NCBI RefSeq assembly: GCF_040869045.1
Contig: NC_090320.1
Location: forward strand, 119,049,112 to 119,113,111
Direction: 5' to 3'
Source: Eurosta solidaginis
Lineage: Eukaryota; Arthropoda; Insecta; Diptera; Tephritidae
Length of the DNA: 64,000 nucleotides
Part shown: positions 21,540 to 30,774 of the stretch, in pieces
Layout of the letters: each line of letters begins with the position of its first letter
How positions within the stretch are numbered: position 1 is the stretch's first letter
Notes under the pieces: model-generated
Seen by the model: only the letters and a program-made list of their open reading frames with translations
What the model was told of the DNA's origin: nothing
Databases searched by the model: none
Position numbers and translations under genes: made by a program

Positions 21540-23440
21540 GTGTATATTTAAATATAAATAGTATTGTTGCTAATAAAGGTGAGCTAGAACGTCTTACCGA
21601 ACTTCTGAAACCGCATCTGATTCTTTGTTCAGAAAGCTGTTCCACAGATGAAATAACAAACCAAGAGTTACAGATATCAACATATAAACCTTTACGGTGT
21701 AATTCACATAGCAGGCATACAGAGGGGGGGGGGGTTTAGTATATATACATGACTCATAAGAGTATAAAATAGTTTACAATAATACTAATTACAAAAATAT
21801 TTGGTGTATAATAATACAATCAAAAACATCTTTCCCCAGTACCAAATAGGATTGGTTTATCACTCGCCTAGTGCGAGTGATGCTGACTTTATTGCATATC
21901 TTAACGAGATTCTAAACAACAACTGTCTTACACACGACAAGGTCATCTTCATTGGGGATTACAACATAAATCTTAATAGAAACACGACAAGCAGTTAGTT
22001 GACCTATTTAGGTCTTTTGGTATGGTAAAAAAAATATATTTTTATACCCGAAAGACCGATAATACCGAAACAGTGATAGATCTGTTCTTTACGAACAGCA
22101 AGTCCATCTCATGTGAAAAATTGGAAGAGCATCAGATTTCTGATCACGAAACCATACAGTTCAAAATCAAGCTAGATAGAGAATTTCAAATGAGAGCTAA
22201 AAAACCTATAACTTCTAGCGAATATTATGCATGTGATAGTCTTGTCAACCAATTACTTTTTTTTTAACTAATCTGGATTTGAGAATCTCTGTGTCGAAAA
22301 CAAGGTCTCATTCCTAAACAATACATTATCGAATGCAATGACTACATTAATATACTTAAAGAAATCACTGTGAAACTTATGAACAAGTGGTACGACTCTG
22401 AACTAGCGAATCTGCACAAATATAAATTCAATCTATACAAAATATCTCAAAGAACAGGTGAATGGAATGAATACAACCTTACAAAACGCAGGTATAAACG
22501 TCTTATAAAGATTAAAAAGGCCAAGTATATGGAACAAAGAATCACACATAATGTTGGGGATAGTAAGGCAATGTGGAAGCATTTGAAGAAAACTATATTT
22601 GTGTCCAAAGAAAATAATGGAATAAGTGAAATATTGATAAACGACCAACTATATACTGAGGAGAATGAAATAGCCGGGTCACTCAATAACTATTTCATTG
22701 ACAGTATAGTCGAAATCAGCTCGAATATTCCAGTTAATAACAATAACGTAGCTTTTTCGGCAGTTCAAAGTAGCACTCTTCTTTTCAAATTTTAGAAGGT
22801 ATCTGCAAGCGATATACTAGAAATAGTTAGAAAATGAAAAATAAAATTGGAGGGAAAAAACTTATAACTGAAGGAGTCATAAGGGACTCTATAACATACA
22901 CGAGATACTTTTACACTCTAATTGTAAATGAAAGTCTAGACAAACTGATAGTCTCTAACCTATGGAAAACTTCAATTGTGGTAACAATAGAGAAAGTCAA
23001 GAATACTATTAGAGCTGTTGAGATAAGACCAATTAACACGTTAGCGTGTGATGAAAAGATACTGGAAACTGTAGTTAAAAACCAGCTAGTGAAGTACCTA
23101 GATGATAATAAAGTTCTTATACCGCAGCAATCAGTTTTTTGGAAAAAAACATTCTTGTGAAAGTGCCTTGATCCTTGTTTTAGCTAACTGGAAAGAAGAT
23201 CTGAGCAGAAATAAACATATAATAGCTGTTTTCCTAGACTTAAAGCGTGCTTTTGAGACTATCGATCAAAATTTATTGCTAAAAAAACAAGACTATCATG
23301 AAGAGAAGTCAAAGAACTGTAATTGGATCATCTCTGTCAGAAAAAAGAGATGTAACTGTTGGACTTCTGCAAGGGTCTGTCCTGGCACCTATACTGTTTA
23401 ATATCTATATTAATGATATTTTAGTGTTAACTACTTTGTA
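21540..23440 (+). pseudogene. LINE ORF2 fragments: endonuclease and partial RT
   Basis: Endonuclease pieces: NKGELERLTELLKPHLILCS (about 21575-21630), IGLVYHSPSASDADF and KVIFIGDYNINLNR (about 21940), VIDLFFTNSKS and ISDHETIQFKIK (about 22140). RT pieces: VTIEKVKNTIRAVEIRPINT (motif 1 region), IAVFLDLKRAFETIDQNLL (motif A, aspartate present) and, in another frame near 23355-23420, a motif B-like LLQGSVLAPILFNIYINDI. A run of eight G at 21724-21731 may be one indel site. The protein is cut off before the YxDD box. Confidence 0.7.
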
Positions 23441-23793
23441 CTCTTTACTTTAATTTTTAAAATAACTTTTAATTGAGTTTCCGTGTTAACTTAAAAATAT
23501 TGAATAACTTCAAACAAGAAAATTCTAATTAGTATTAAAATATTTAAACTCAAAAATAAATAAAAATAAATTTTAAAAATAAAATAAATATTTGGTTTAT
23601 TACCAAATATATAAGCGATCCTGCCAATGATCCTAAAACTTTAAAACGAACTTTAAAACCAAAGTCAACTTGGATCATAGACGAATTTATTTCGCTTTTA
23701 TGTGATTTCGGAATATGTAGTAACGTGATGTAATTCAAGAAAACTTGGATCATTAGCGTACATAACTATTCCTCCATATTTGTTGTAATAAAA
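23441..23793. other. AT-rich spacer between LINE and Gypsy copy A
   Basis: Runs of AAATAAAA-type sequence and no ORF with recognisable content. Similarity to Gypsy copy B begins at about 23794 (GTGAACAGCTCCAG), so this is flank, not element. Confidence 0.5.
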
Positions 23794-25716
23794 GTGAACA
23801 GCTCCAGTAATACGTTTCAGCTAGTAATACTGATCTTTCAAATGACATCACGGCATGGATGCAGGGGCTAGAGGAAGCATATCAGAGTAAGGCAAAACAA
23901 CTGCTCCTAAAGTACGCGAACATATTTGACCAGGATGATTCTAAACCAGGCCGCACCAACGTTGTGAAACATCAAATTGACACTGGAGATGCGAGGCCGA
24001 TCCGTCAAGCTCCACGTAGTGTTCCACTGGCGAAGCGGGAAGTTGTGAGTCAAATCATTCAAGAAATGAGCGACAGCGGCGTCATCGAACCATCAGCTAG
24101 TCCATGGAGCTCACCGGTAGTACTTGTAAAAAATAAGGATGGAAAAATGAGGTTTTGCGTGGACTACCGGAAGTTGAATGACGTAACGAAAAAGGATAGC
24201 TACCCATTGCCAAGAATTCACCACACTCTGGACTCGCTATCTGGTACGAAATGGTTTTCCACACTGGACTTGAAAGGCGGCTACTGGCAAGTTGAAGTGA
24301 AGGAGGAAGATAAAGAAAAAACAGCCTTCAGTGTGGGTGATGGTCTTTGGCAATTTACAGTGATGCCCTTTGGACTTTGTAATGCACCAGGTACTTTTGA
24401 GAGACTCATGGACCAGGTACTGAAAGGACTACATTGGAAAACATGCTTGGTGTACCTGGACGACATCATCGTATTGGGCAAGAATTTTGATGAGCATCTT
24501 AAGAACTTGGAGGAAGTTTTCCAGAGAATAGCTGGCGCTGGTCTGAAGTTAAGTCCCAAAACGTGTGCGCTGTTTAAAAAGGAAGTAAATTATTTGGGTC
24601 ACAGGGTAACGACAGAGGGCATCTGCACTGCGAACGAAAAGATAGGGGCTGTAAAGGATTGGCCACTACCACAGAACCTACATGAATTGAGAAGTTTTCT
24701 TGGGCTGTGCACATATTACCGCCGATTTGTACCAAATTTTTCCAGCGTAGCCCATAGCCTCCATGAGCTTACAAGAAAAAATAAAACTTTTGAATGGAAG
24801 GAGCAAGAAGTGGCTTTCCAAACATTGGAGGAGCGTTTGTGCACTGCCCCAATGTTAGCATATCCGATTCCAGGAGCAACATTTATACTAGATACAGATG
24901 CGAGTGGATATGCTATAGGAGGCGTTTTATCACAACTGGTCGATGGACAGGAAAAGGTAGTTGCATATTACAGCCGTTCGATTGGAAAAACAGAGAGGAA
25001 CTACTGCGTTACGCGGAGAGAGCTGTTGGCATTGGTAGAGTGCATTAAACATTTTCACAAATACATCTACGGCCAGCGATTCCGTGTCAGGACAGACCAC
25101 ACAGCGTTGAAATGGCTTCTGCAGTTCCGCAATCCGGAAGGACAATTGGCACGGTGGATCGAGCGACTACAAAGCTATGACTTTTCCATTGAGCATCGAA
25201 AAGGTAGTACCCATGGAAATGCTGATGCAATGTCACGAAGACCATGTAGTTTGGAATGCAAGCACTGTTCAAAGGCCGAGGCTAAAGAAGACATTATAGA
25301 TGTCCGGCTAATGACTATAACGTGTACGGATGAATGGGACAAGGAACAACTAAGGAAGTGTCAGCTAGAAGATACAGATCTGTCACATGTTATGCAAGGG
25401 CTAGAACGAAACGAAAGACCAAGCAGAGAGGAGATGTCAGCAGAGAGTCCCATTGCGAAGTCATATTGGGCACAGTGGAACAGTTTAGAATTGATATCCG
25501 GTTGTTTGCATCGAGTATGGGATAGTGAGGATGGTCAATGCAAGAAGAAACTGATAGTTGTTCCCAGAAAGAGGATTCCTGACGTGCTCAGCGAGCTGCA
25601 CAATGGTCCAAGTGCAGGTCATCTTGGAATCACGAAGACACTCGAAAAAATTAAGCAGAGATTCTATTGGGTTGGTTGCCGTCAGTCGGTCACCGAGTGG
25701 ATTGCCAATTGCGAGG
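23794..25716 (+). pseudogene. Copy A pol: RT, RNase H and integrase N-terminus (uninterrupted frame)
   Basis: A long open frame from the end of the protease-RT linker. RT shows [45 protein letters not shown] and CLVYLDDIIVLGKN (YLDD near 24450). RNase H shows FILDTDASGYAIGGVLSQ, NYCVTRRELLALVE, RVRTDHTALKWLL and GNADAMSRRP. The integrase zinc domain begins with HNGPSAGHLGITKTLEKI and is cut after IANCEV by the hAT end, which adds foreign residues and a stop at 25809-25811. RT and RNase H motifs are all intact, in contrast to copy B. Missing 5' sequence and the insertion make it non-autonomous. Confidence 0.88.
25709..25716 (+). repeat. hAT target-site duplication, left copy
   Basis: TTGCGAGG immediately precedes the hAT end TAGTGATGG. 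The same eight bases follow the other end (27679-27686), and uninterrupted copy B has one copy in CAATTGCGAGGTATGC. Confidence 0.95.
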
Positions 25717-25732
25717 TAGTGATGGCTCGATA

Positions 25733-25915
25733 TTTCGCTATTGGTGATTGCATCGCCGCTATTGACAAATCGCTAATAGCTATGGCTATTGCAATCCAAA
25801 TATATCAGTGATTGGCTATTTTCCTTCATTCGATTCTTTTGAATGACAATCACCTCTGGCAGAATATCGCCAATAGCGATTATAGCGATTATAGCGATTG
25901 GCGATTTTCCTTCAG
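25733..25915 (+). repeat. Left subterminal repeats of the hAT element
   Basis: Multiple short direct and inverted copies of GCTATTG, AGCGATT and TCGCTA, including three tandem AGCGATTAT-like units near 25875-25900. Dense subterminal motifs like these are the usual binding sites for hAT transposases. The exact binding word cannot be fixed by eye. Confidence 0.65.
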
Positions 25916-26187
25916 CATGGAATTCTAATACTAATAGCAGCGATGCAATCATCGATAGTGAGATATCGTTCATCATTGCTCATCTGTGTGCTTTACTTTC
26001 CGAAACAGCGAACGGAACAAAGCAAACTTGTGCAACAACTACAACGACGACATTGTGAAGTCGGCTAGAAAAGCAGCCACGTGGTTTGGCTAATTTTTAC
26101 AAACAAGCGAAAGATCGAACTCAAAAATAATCAACGCAAAGATCAAAGAGACCGCAAGGCACAACTCATTCAAGGGCAATTATCGAA

Positions 26188-26437
26188 GTGCAGAGGTATA
26201 TAGAAGAAACTTTAATTGCACGAAAAGCTGATCACTTTTTTTCGGTGGCAGAAAAACAATTACAAGTATCCCAATCTATCTCCTATAGCTCGCGAAAAGT
26301 TGGGGTGTTTAGGAACATCGGTTCCCTGTGAAAGACTTTTTTCTCAAGCCGGCCTTATTTGAAGCGAGAGAAGAATGCGCTTAGATGATGAAAAGGCTAA
26401 AATGCTTATCTTTTTAAACGCCAATCATAAAATATAA
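26188..26437 (+). pseudogene. hAT transposase C-terminal (dimerisation) fragment
   Basis: Begins VQRYIEETLIARKADHFF. After a frameshift in the T7 run near 26235 it continues RWQKNNYKYPNLSPIAREKL and GTSVPCERLFSQAGLI, then a TGA stop (26360-26362), then SERRMRLDDEKAKMLIFLNA. The order WxxN-YPxLxxxA, TSVPxERLFSxAG and RxRLxxxxAxxLxFLNxN is the signature of the hAT C-terminal domain. The catalytic core upstream is not recognisable. It cannot encode an active enzyme. Confidence 0.85.
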
Positions 26438-27476
26438 AATTCGTTATATTTTGATTTTATATTTAAGTATTTATAATAAAATAATTAATATTTGTCAAAA
26501 TATTAACCAAGCAATATAAGTTAATTTTAAAACTTTAATTTCATGAAATGTATAAAAGAAATGGAATGACTGAATTTTTTTTGTTTTTAATTACACTATG
26601 TGATGCCAAATAGACATGAGTCTTTAGACTTGGCCTAAGATTGATTGCCTGTGTTATTCATAAGTTCATACTTCTAGGCAGTAGCCGTTAACAGTTTTAT
26701 AAAATTTGTGTTTTTGATGTTAAAATAAAAAAATTATAGAAACATATATCACTCGTCTTATTGTAAACAGATTAACTCAAAATTTAAGGTTTTTGGGAGA
26801 ATGCAATTCAAGATTTGTCATATGGTTTGTATATGGTTGAATTCTCCGGCTAATTTCTAGGGCACTGCAGTGGGTGGCTAATTTTCTGCTAAAGAATATT
26901 TTTGTAATAGTTTGAAGAATTTGCTATATTTTTCCTCTGTATTTTTCATTAAAAATTGATTCACTTTACTGTACAAATTTATGCAGCCAAATACAACTTT
27001 CAGAATAAATTCATACGGAGTATTTCTGAATACATCGGTGTAGTATAATATAGTAAATAAATCATGTTTTTATGGTGTTATATATACAGATTTATTTCGG
27101 GTTGATTCATCTTACATTTAAAAATCAAAGCATTTTCAATTAACAAAATTTATAAAACAAAGATGCATATACATTTATTTCAGCTAGTTTCATCTCATTG
27201 AGTGTAATACGAGTCTGAACATATTGTCGTCAGCCAGTTAATAAGATATATCATAACATCTCAGAAAATTAGAATTTCACATTACATTAGTTTACAATTA
27301 AAGGTACATACTTTTTTCTTTTTATTCCAATTTTGGTTCATATATTCTAATAAAATTTAATTTAGTATAATTTAATGTATAACATTCAATCTACTCTGGT
27401 AAAAAGACTTAAACATTCATTTTTTATATACAAGTATACAAATAATTGCAGATTCGCTTATTAAAGATAAATTAAA

Positions 27477-27669
27477 GCGATCGCCATAGCTGTAAAAAAT
27501 AGCCATAGCTGTAAAAAATAGCCATACCTATATTCACTGATAGCTCAAAATCGCTTTTCTGTATGGAATCGCTTGTTGAAATAAAGCGATCGCTATAGCT
27601 ATAAAAAATAGCCGATATTCAAAAATAGCCATATCTATTTTCACTGATAGTTCAAAATCGCCATATCGT
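27477..27669 (+). repeat. Right subterminal repeats of the hAT element
   Basis: Two near-copies of a block containing AAGCGATCGC(C/T)ATAGCT and AAAAATAGCC (about 27477-27530 and 27583-27640), plus TTCACTGATAG(C/T)TCAAAATCGC twice. They mirror the words at the left end and end at the TIR. Confidence 0.75.
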
Positions 27670-27678
27670 CCATCACTA

Positions 27679-27686
27679 TTGCGAGG
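27679..27686 (+). repeat. hAT target-site duplication, right copy
   Basis: TTGCGAGG immediately after CCATCACTA, with Gypsy integrase sequence (TATGCAACAGAG) continuing exactly where the left flank left off. Confidence 0.95.
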
Positions 27687-28633
27687 TATGCAACAGAGCG
27701 AAAGGGCCCAAAACCCGAAGTCATGGCCAGATGAAGCAGTATATTTCAGGTGCACCCTTTGAAAGGATCGCCATGGATGTCGCAGGTCCATTTCCTACTA
27801 GCAACCGCGGAAACAAATACGTACTGGTGGTTATGGATTATTTCAGTAAATGGCCAGAGGTATACCCAATCCCAAACCAAGAAACAGAAACAGTAGCAGA
27901 AGTGGTTAAAAACGAATGGGTTGCAAGGTATGGTGTACCAATGGAGTTACATTCTGACCAAGGCAGGAATTTTGAATCAGCTGTGTTCCAAGAAATATGC
28001 AAGAAGTTGGGCATTCGAAAAACACGGACAACTGCATTGCATCCTCAGTCCGATGGTATGGTGGAACGTTTCAATAGAACATTGAGGGAGCATTTAAGGA
28101 AAGTAGTAGACAAGTACCATAAGGACTGGGATACACACATATCATTATTCTTGATGGCCTACCGATCGGCAGTACATGACACAACGGGCCAAACTCCCGC
28201 AAAGGTAATTTTTGGCAATGACCTTCGACTTCCAGCTGATTTGAAGTATGGGATAGATGCCGATGCGGAGAGGGATGTCAAGAAATCCACTGATGTCTTG
28301 GAAGAAGAGCTGAGAGAGATACACGATCTGGTAAGGCAACGAGCAGAGATTATGAGTGACAAGATGAAAGCGAGGTACGATAAAGCAATTAATTCGGAAG
28401 GGTTTCAGGAAGGAGATTTGGTGCTGCTATACAACCCACAACGAAAAAATGTTTTGTCCCCGAAATTGCAGTGTAACTGGGAAGGCCCATACAAAGTTGT
28501 AAAACGGATCAACGATGTAGTGTACCGCATACAAACCACTACCAAACCACGAACCAAAATGAAAGTGGTTCATTTGGAAAGATTAGCAGCGTTTAGATCG
28601 AGAGATTTGTCTGATCGGGACGATCAGACTTAG
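27687..28633 (+). pseudogene. Copy A integrase, portion downstream of the hAT insertion
   Basis: Resumes at the last cysteine of the HHCC domain (CNRAKGPKTRS) and runs open to TAG/TAA at 28631-28633. Catalytic core: IAMDVAGPFPTSN (D), ELHSDQGRNFESAVF (D) and HPQSDGMVERFNRTL (E). The C-terminal GPY/F-type module reads KLQCNWEGPYKVVKRI, followed by a basic tail ending DRDDQT. It would complete Pol in the uninterrupted parent. The DDE triad is intact. Confidence 0.88.
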
Positions 28634-28644
28634 GTGGAGGGCAG
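28634..28644 (+). other. Polypurine tract before the shared LTR
   Basis: AGGTGGAGGGCAG lies between the pol stop and the LTR's TGTCACGG (about 28632-28644). The same purine-rich block precedes the LTRs of copies B and C, so it is the likely plus-strand primer. Confidence 0.65.
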
Positions 28645-29350
28645 TGTCACGGATATTAGCATCACTAAGCTATACCATCACTAAGGCCATGCTAAGCAAT
28701 ATTTACGTCAATAATCAAATCAAGTATACACATATATAAGGCAGCCCAGAGAGATGTCACACACAGATGCATTTACTTATACGCCTATGTGTACTCGAGA
28801 GACTGTAAACTACAAACATTCACATCAATAATTCAATCATTATGTATCTACATAAACGAATAAATAATTGCGTCTACACATATGTACGTATACGAGCAGT
28901 GGAGCGGCAATGTACAAACACATGCATATATCTTATCTGAGTTGTCACAAGAGAGGGCAATAATTTGTGCACGTAGTTGTGGCTGGCGATTTTGTAGCCG
29001 AAACTAACTAGTAAGTTCTGGAGAAGCCTAGAAGTATGCAATTAGAAATCAAAAAGTATAAAAGGCGCGACAGTAAAGGCGAGGAGTTTGAGTTTGATTT
29101 GAGTTGTCAAGCAGTTACGACTAAGACGATATCTAGCGAGCAATAGCAGTATTATTTTGAATAGTGGAATTTCATTTGAGCTATCAGTTTGGTTATTAAG
29201 CTATTCGTTACACAGTTTGAGTGTTATTGTGAAGTATTTTAATAAAGGCCATTTTTCCATTATTCAATATTGGAGTTATTTATTCAACAGTTTAGCGATA
29301 CGAACCTAGCAAAAGGTCAAATAAGAGGAATTTGCAGCAAATTCGTTACA
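28645..29350 (+). repeat. LTR shared by Gypsy copies A (3') and B (5')
   Basis: 706 bp bounded by TGTCACGGATATTAGC and GCAAATTCGTTACA (TGT...ACA ends). It differs from the LTR at 34294-35001 at roughly ten sites by eye, mostly single bases and short indels. It contains TATAAAAG (29057-29064) and AATAAA (29241-29246), giving a plausible U3-R-U5 layout. Confidence 0.93.
29057..29064 (+). promoter_or_regulatory. LTR TATA box
   Basis: TATAAAAG followed by GCGCGAC in the LTR, about 180 bp upstream of the AATAAA signal. The same box is at 34708-34715 in the partner LTR, and TATAAAAGC is in copy C LTRs (57235-57243 on the minus strand). Likely the core promoter of the element RNA. Confidence 0.65.
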
Positions 29351-29352
29351 AT

Positions 29353-29367
29353 TGGTGTCAGAAGAGG
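29353..29367 (+). other. Primer binding site, tRNA-Leu-like
   Basis: TGGTGTCAGAAGAGG begins two bases after the LTR. The first 12 bases match the complement of typical leucine tRNA 3' ends. The same site occurs in copy C. Confidence 0.7.
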
Positions 29368-29401
29368 AATTGTTGAATAAATTCCAGAGGACAACAAGGA
29401 C

Positions 29402-30724
29402 ATGGCAAAGTTCAGTGAATTGAAGATGCAGCAACTAAAGAAGGAGTTGGAGAGCCGTGGATTGAATACAAACGGCGTTAAACTTGAACTTCAAGCACGG
29501 CTACGAGAGGCAATGGAAGCGGAAGGAATTGATGTGGAAGAGTATGACTTTCATCTTGATGGCGAGGAAGTAACAAAAATTGAAGAGAAAAACGAAACAT
29601 CGCAGACAGTTACGAGCACAGACTTGAACATGATTTTGGCTGCAATATCTGCTCAAACATCGACAATATCTTCAACATCGAAGATTGAAGAACAGAAGAC
29701 ATATATGGTATCCTAACTGGAATCGCAGGAAACCCGTATAACATCACAATTGGAAGAACAGAAGACATATTTGGCATCTCAACTGGAAACGCAAGAGGCA
29801 CGTATATCTGAAATGTTGGCACAAATTTCGGAACAGGTATCATCGCAGCTCTTTGTGAAACTGGAAGAGCAGGATGCAAAAATTTTACAACTCGAGGACA
29901 AAATTGATGCCGAAATAGAAGCGTTAAAAGGTCGTATGGAGCAGTTACAACTAAACCGCCCAGCTGTTTCAGCAAGCAATCCAAAGGTAAAAACACCATC
30001 ATTTGACGGTTCTGTTCCTTTTCAGGTCTTCAAGCTACAGTTTGAGAAGACCGCAGCAGTGAACAACTGGAATGCGGAAGATAAAGTTGCTGCACTGTTC
30101 GTGGCATTGAAAGGGCCTGCAGCGGAAATCTTACAGACGATTCCAGAGTACGAACGGAACAGTTATGAAACATTGATGGCTGCTGTAGAACGACGTTATG
30201 GAAGCGAGCATAGGAAACAGATATTCCAAATTGAGTTGCAAAACCGTCACCAAAGAGCGAATGAGACTTTGCAGGAGTTTGCCTCGGATGTTGAAAGGTT
30301 AGCTCATCTCGCAAATGCGGACGCACCCGTGGAATACACCGAGAGGGTAAAAATCCAGAGTTTCATAAATGGCATACGGGACGTGGAAACGAAGCGAGCT
30401 ACATACGCAAACCCAAAGCTGACATTTGCTGAAACGGTATCACATGCATTGACTCAGGAAACGGCCTCACTATTGAGTAAACCAGCATACAAAGCTCATC
30501 GTGTGGAAGTGGAAAGACCAGATTGGGTAGACACAATTTTGGAAGCACTGAAGGGATCACAACAGAAAAATGCCGGAGTTATTAAATGTTTCAAGTGCGG
30601 CAACCCAGGTCATATTGCACGACATTGCAGCAGCGGTCCCAATAGCTCCAACAATGTGGGTGGTCGTAAACGCAGAGCAGAAGGTGATGAGCAAATCTCC
30701 AAGACCACTCAATCGTTAAACTAA
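29402..30724 (+). pseudogene. Copy B gag with SAP-like domain, coiled coil and CCHC knuckle; one nonsense codon
   Basis: Starts at ATG 29402. Residues 1-40 (MAKFSELKMQQLKKELESRG, then LNTNGVKLELQARLREAM) have the helix-turn-helix pattern of a SAP nucleic-acid-binding motif. A coiled-coil region follows with a 22-residue repeat (EEQKTY..SQLE.QE.RI). The capsid-like domain starts at about residue 195 (VPFQVFKLQFEKTAAVNNWN, GPAAEILQTIPE, RYGSEHRKQIFQIELQNR). A CCHC zinc knuckle CFKCGNPGHIARHC lies near residues 395-410. An in-frame TAA at 29714-29716 interrupts the coiled coil. The 3' end overlaps pol in the -1 frame at a slippery site. Copy C shows the same architecture. Confidence 0.88.
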
Positions 30725-30774
30725 ATGGAGTCAGCCGCAAGGGGCGACAGCTGGCTCCCGCAATTGAATGCCCC
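30715..30774 (+). promoter_or_regulatory. Programmed -1 ribosomal frameshift signal between gag and pol
   Basis: Gag ends TCG TTA AAC TAA. G TTA AAC (30715-30721) is a slippery heptamer in the correct phase and the same as one used by some nidoviruses. A 5-nt spacer is followed by GGAGTCAGC (30727-30735) pairing with GCTGGCTCC (30750-30758), one G-U pair, loop of 14. Loop bases GGGGC (30741-30745) can pair with GCCCC (30770-30774), making a possible H-type pseudoknot. The -1 frame (GTT AAA CTA) is open into protease. Copy C keeps heptamer, stop and stem. Confidence 0.75.

Larger units (their letters stand above)
21101..23440 (+). mobile_element. Decayed non-LTR retrotransposon (LINE) with CCHC ORF1
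   Basis: A plus-strand LINE reduced to fragments in changing frames: zinc-knuckle ORF1 end (21101-21500), endonuclease (about 21540-22270), the linker before RT (22370-22795) and the N-terminal half of RT (22834-23420). It stops just after the FNIYINDI motif, before the catalytic YxDD box, so the 3' part is missing. At least five frame changes and several stops make it the oldest-looking LINE here. Confidence 0.7.
25717..27678 (+). mobile_element. hAT DNA transposon, internally deleted or decayed
   Basis: A 1,962-bp insertion with terminal inverted repeats TAGTGATGG...CCATCACTA, a further match CGATAT just inside, and an 8-bp duplication, all diagnostic of hAT. The plus strand holds only the C-terminal dimerisation part of a transposase (26188-26437), with frameshift and stop. 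Both ends are packed with repeats of TAGCGAT, GCGATCGC and AGCCATAGC-like words (about 25733-25915 and 27477-27665), as expected of subterminal transposase-binding sites. The middle right part (26440-27470) is AT-rich and non-coding. Confidence 0.92.
23794..29350 (+). mobile_element. Gypsy copy A (SAP-gag family), 5'-truncated, interrupted by hAT
   Basis: Collinear with copy B from B position about 31452 onward, so LTR, gag and most of protease are missing. Pol runs 23794-25716, is split by a hAT insertion (25717-27678), resumes at 27679/27687, ends at 28633 and is followed by the polypurine-like AGGTGGAGGGCAG and the LTR 28645-29350. That LTR is also the 5' LTR of copy B. Such LTR-internal-LTR-internal-LTR chains usually arise by recombination between LTRs or during replication. 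Pol sequence is very close to copy B, with only scattered substitutions. Confidence 0.88.
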
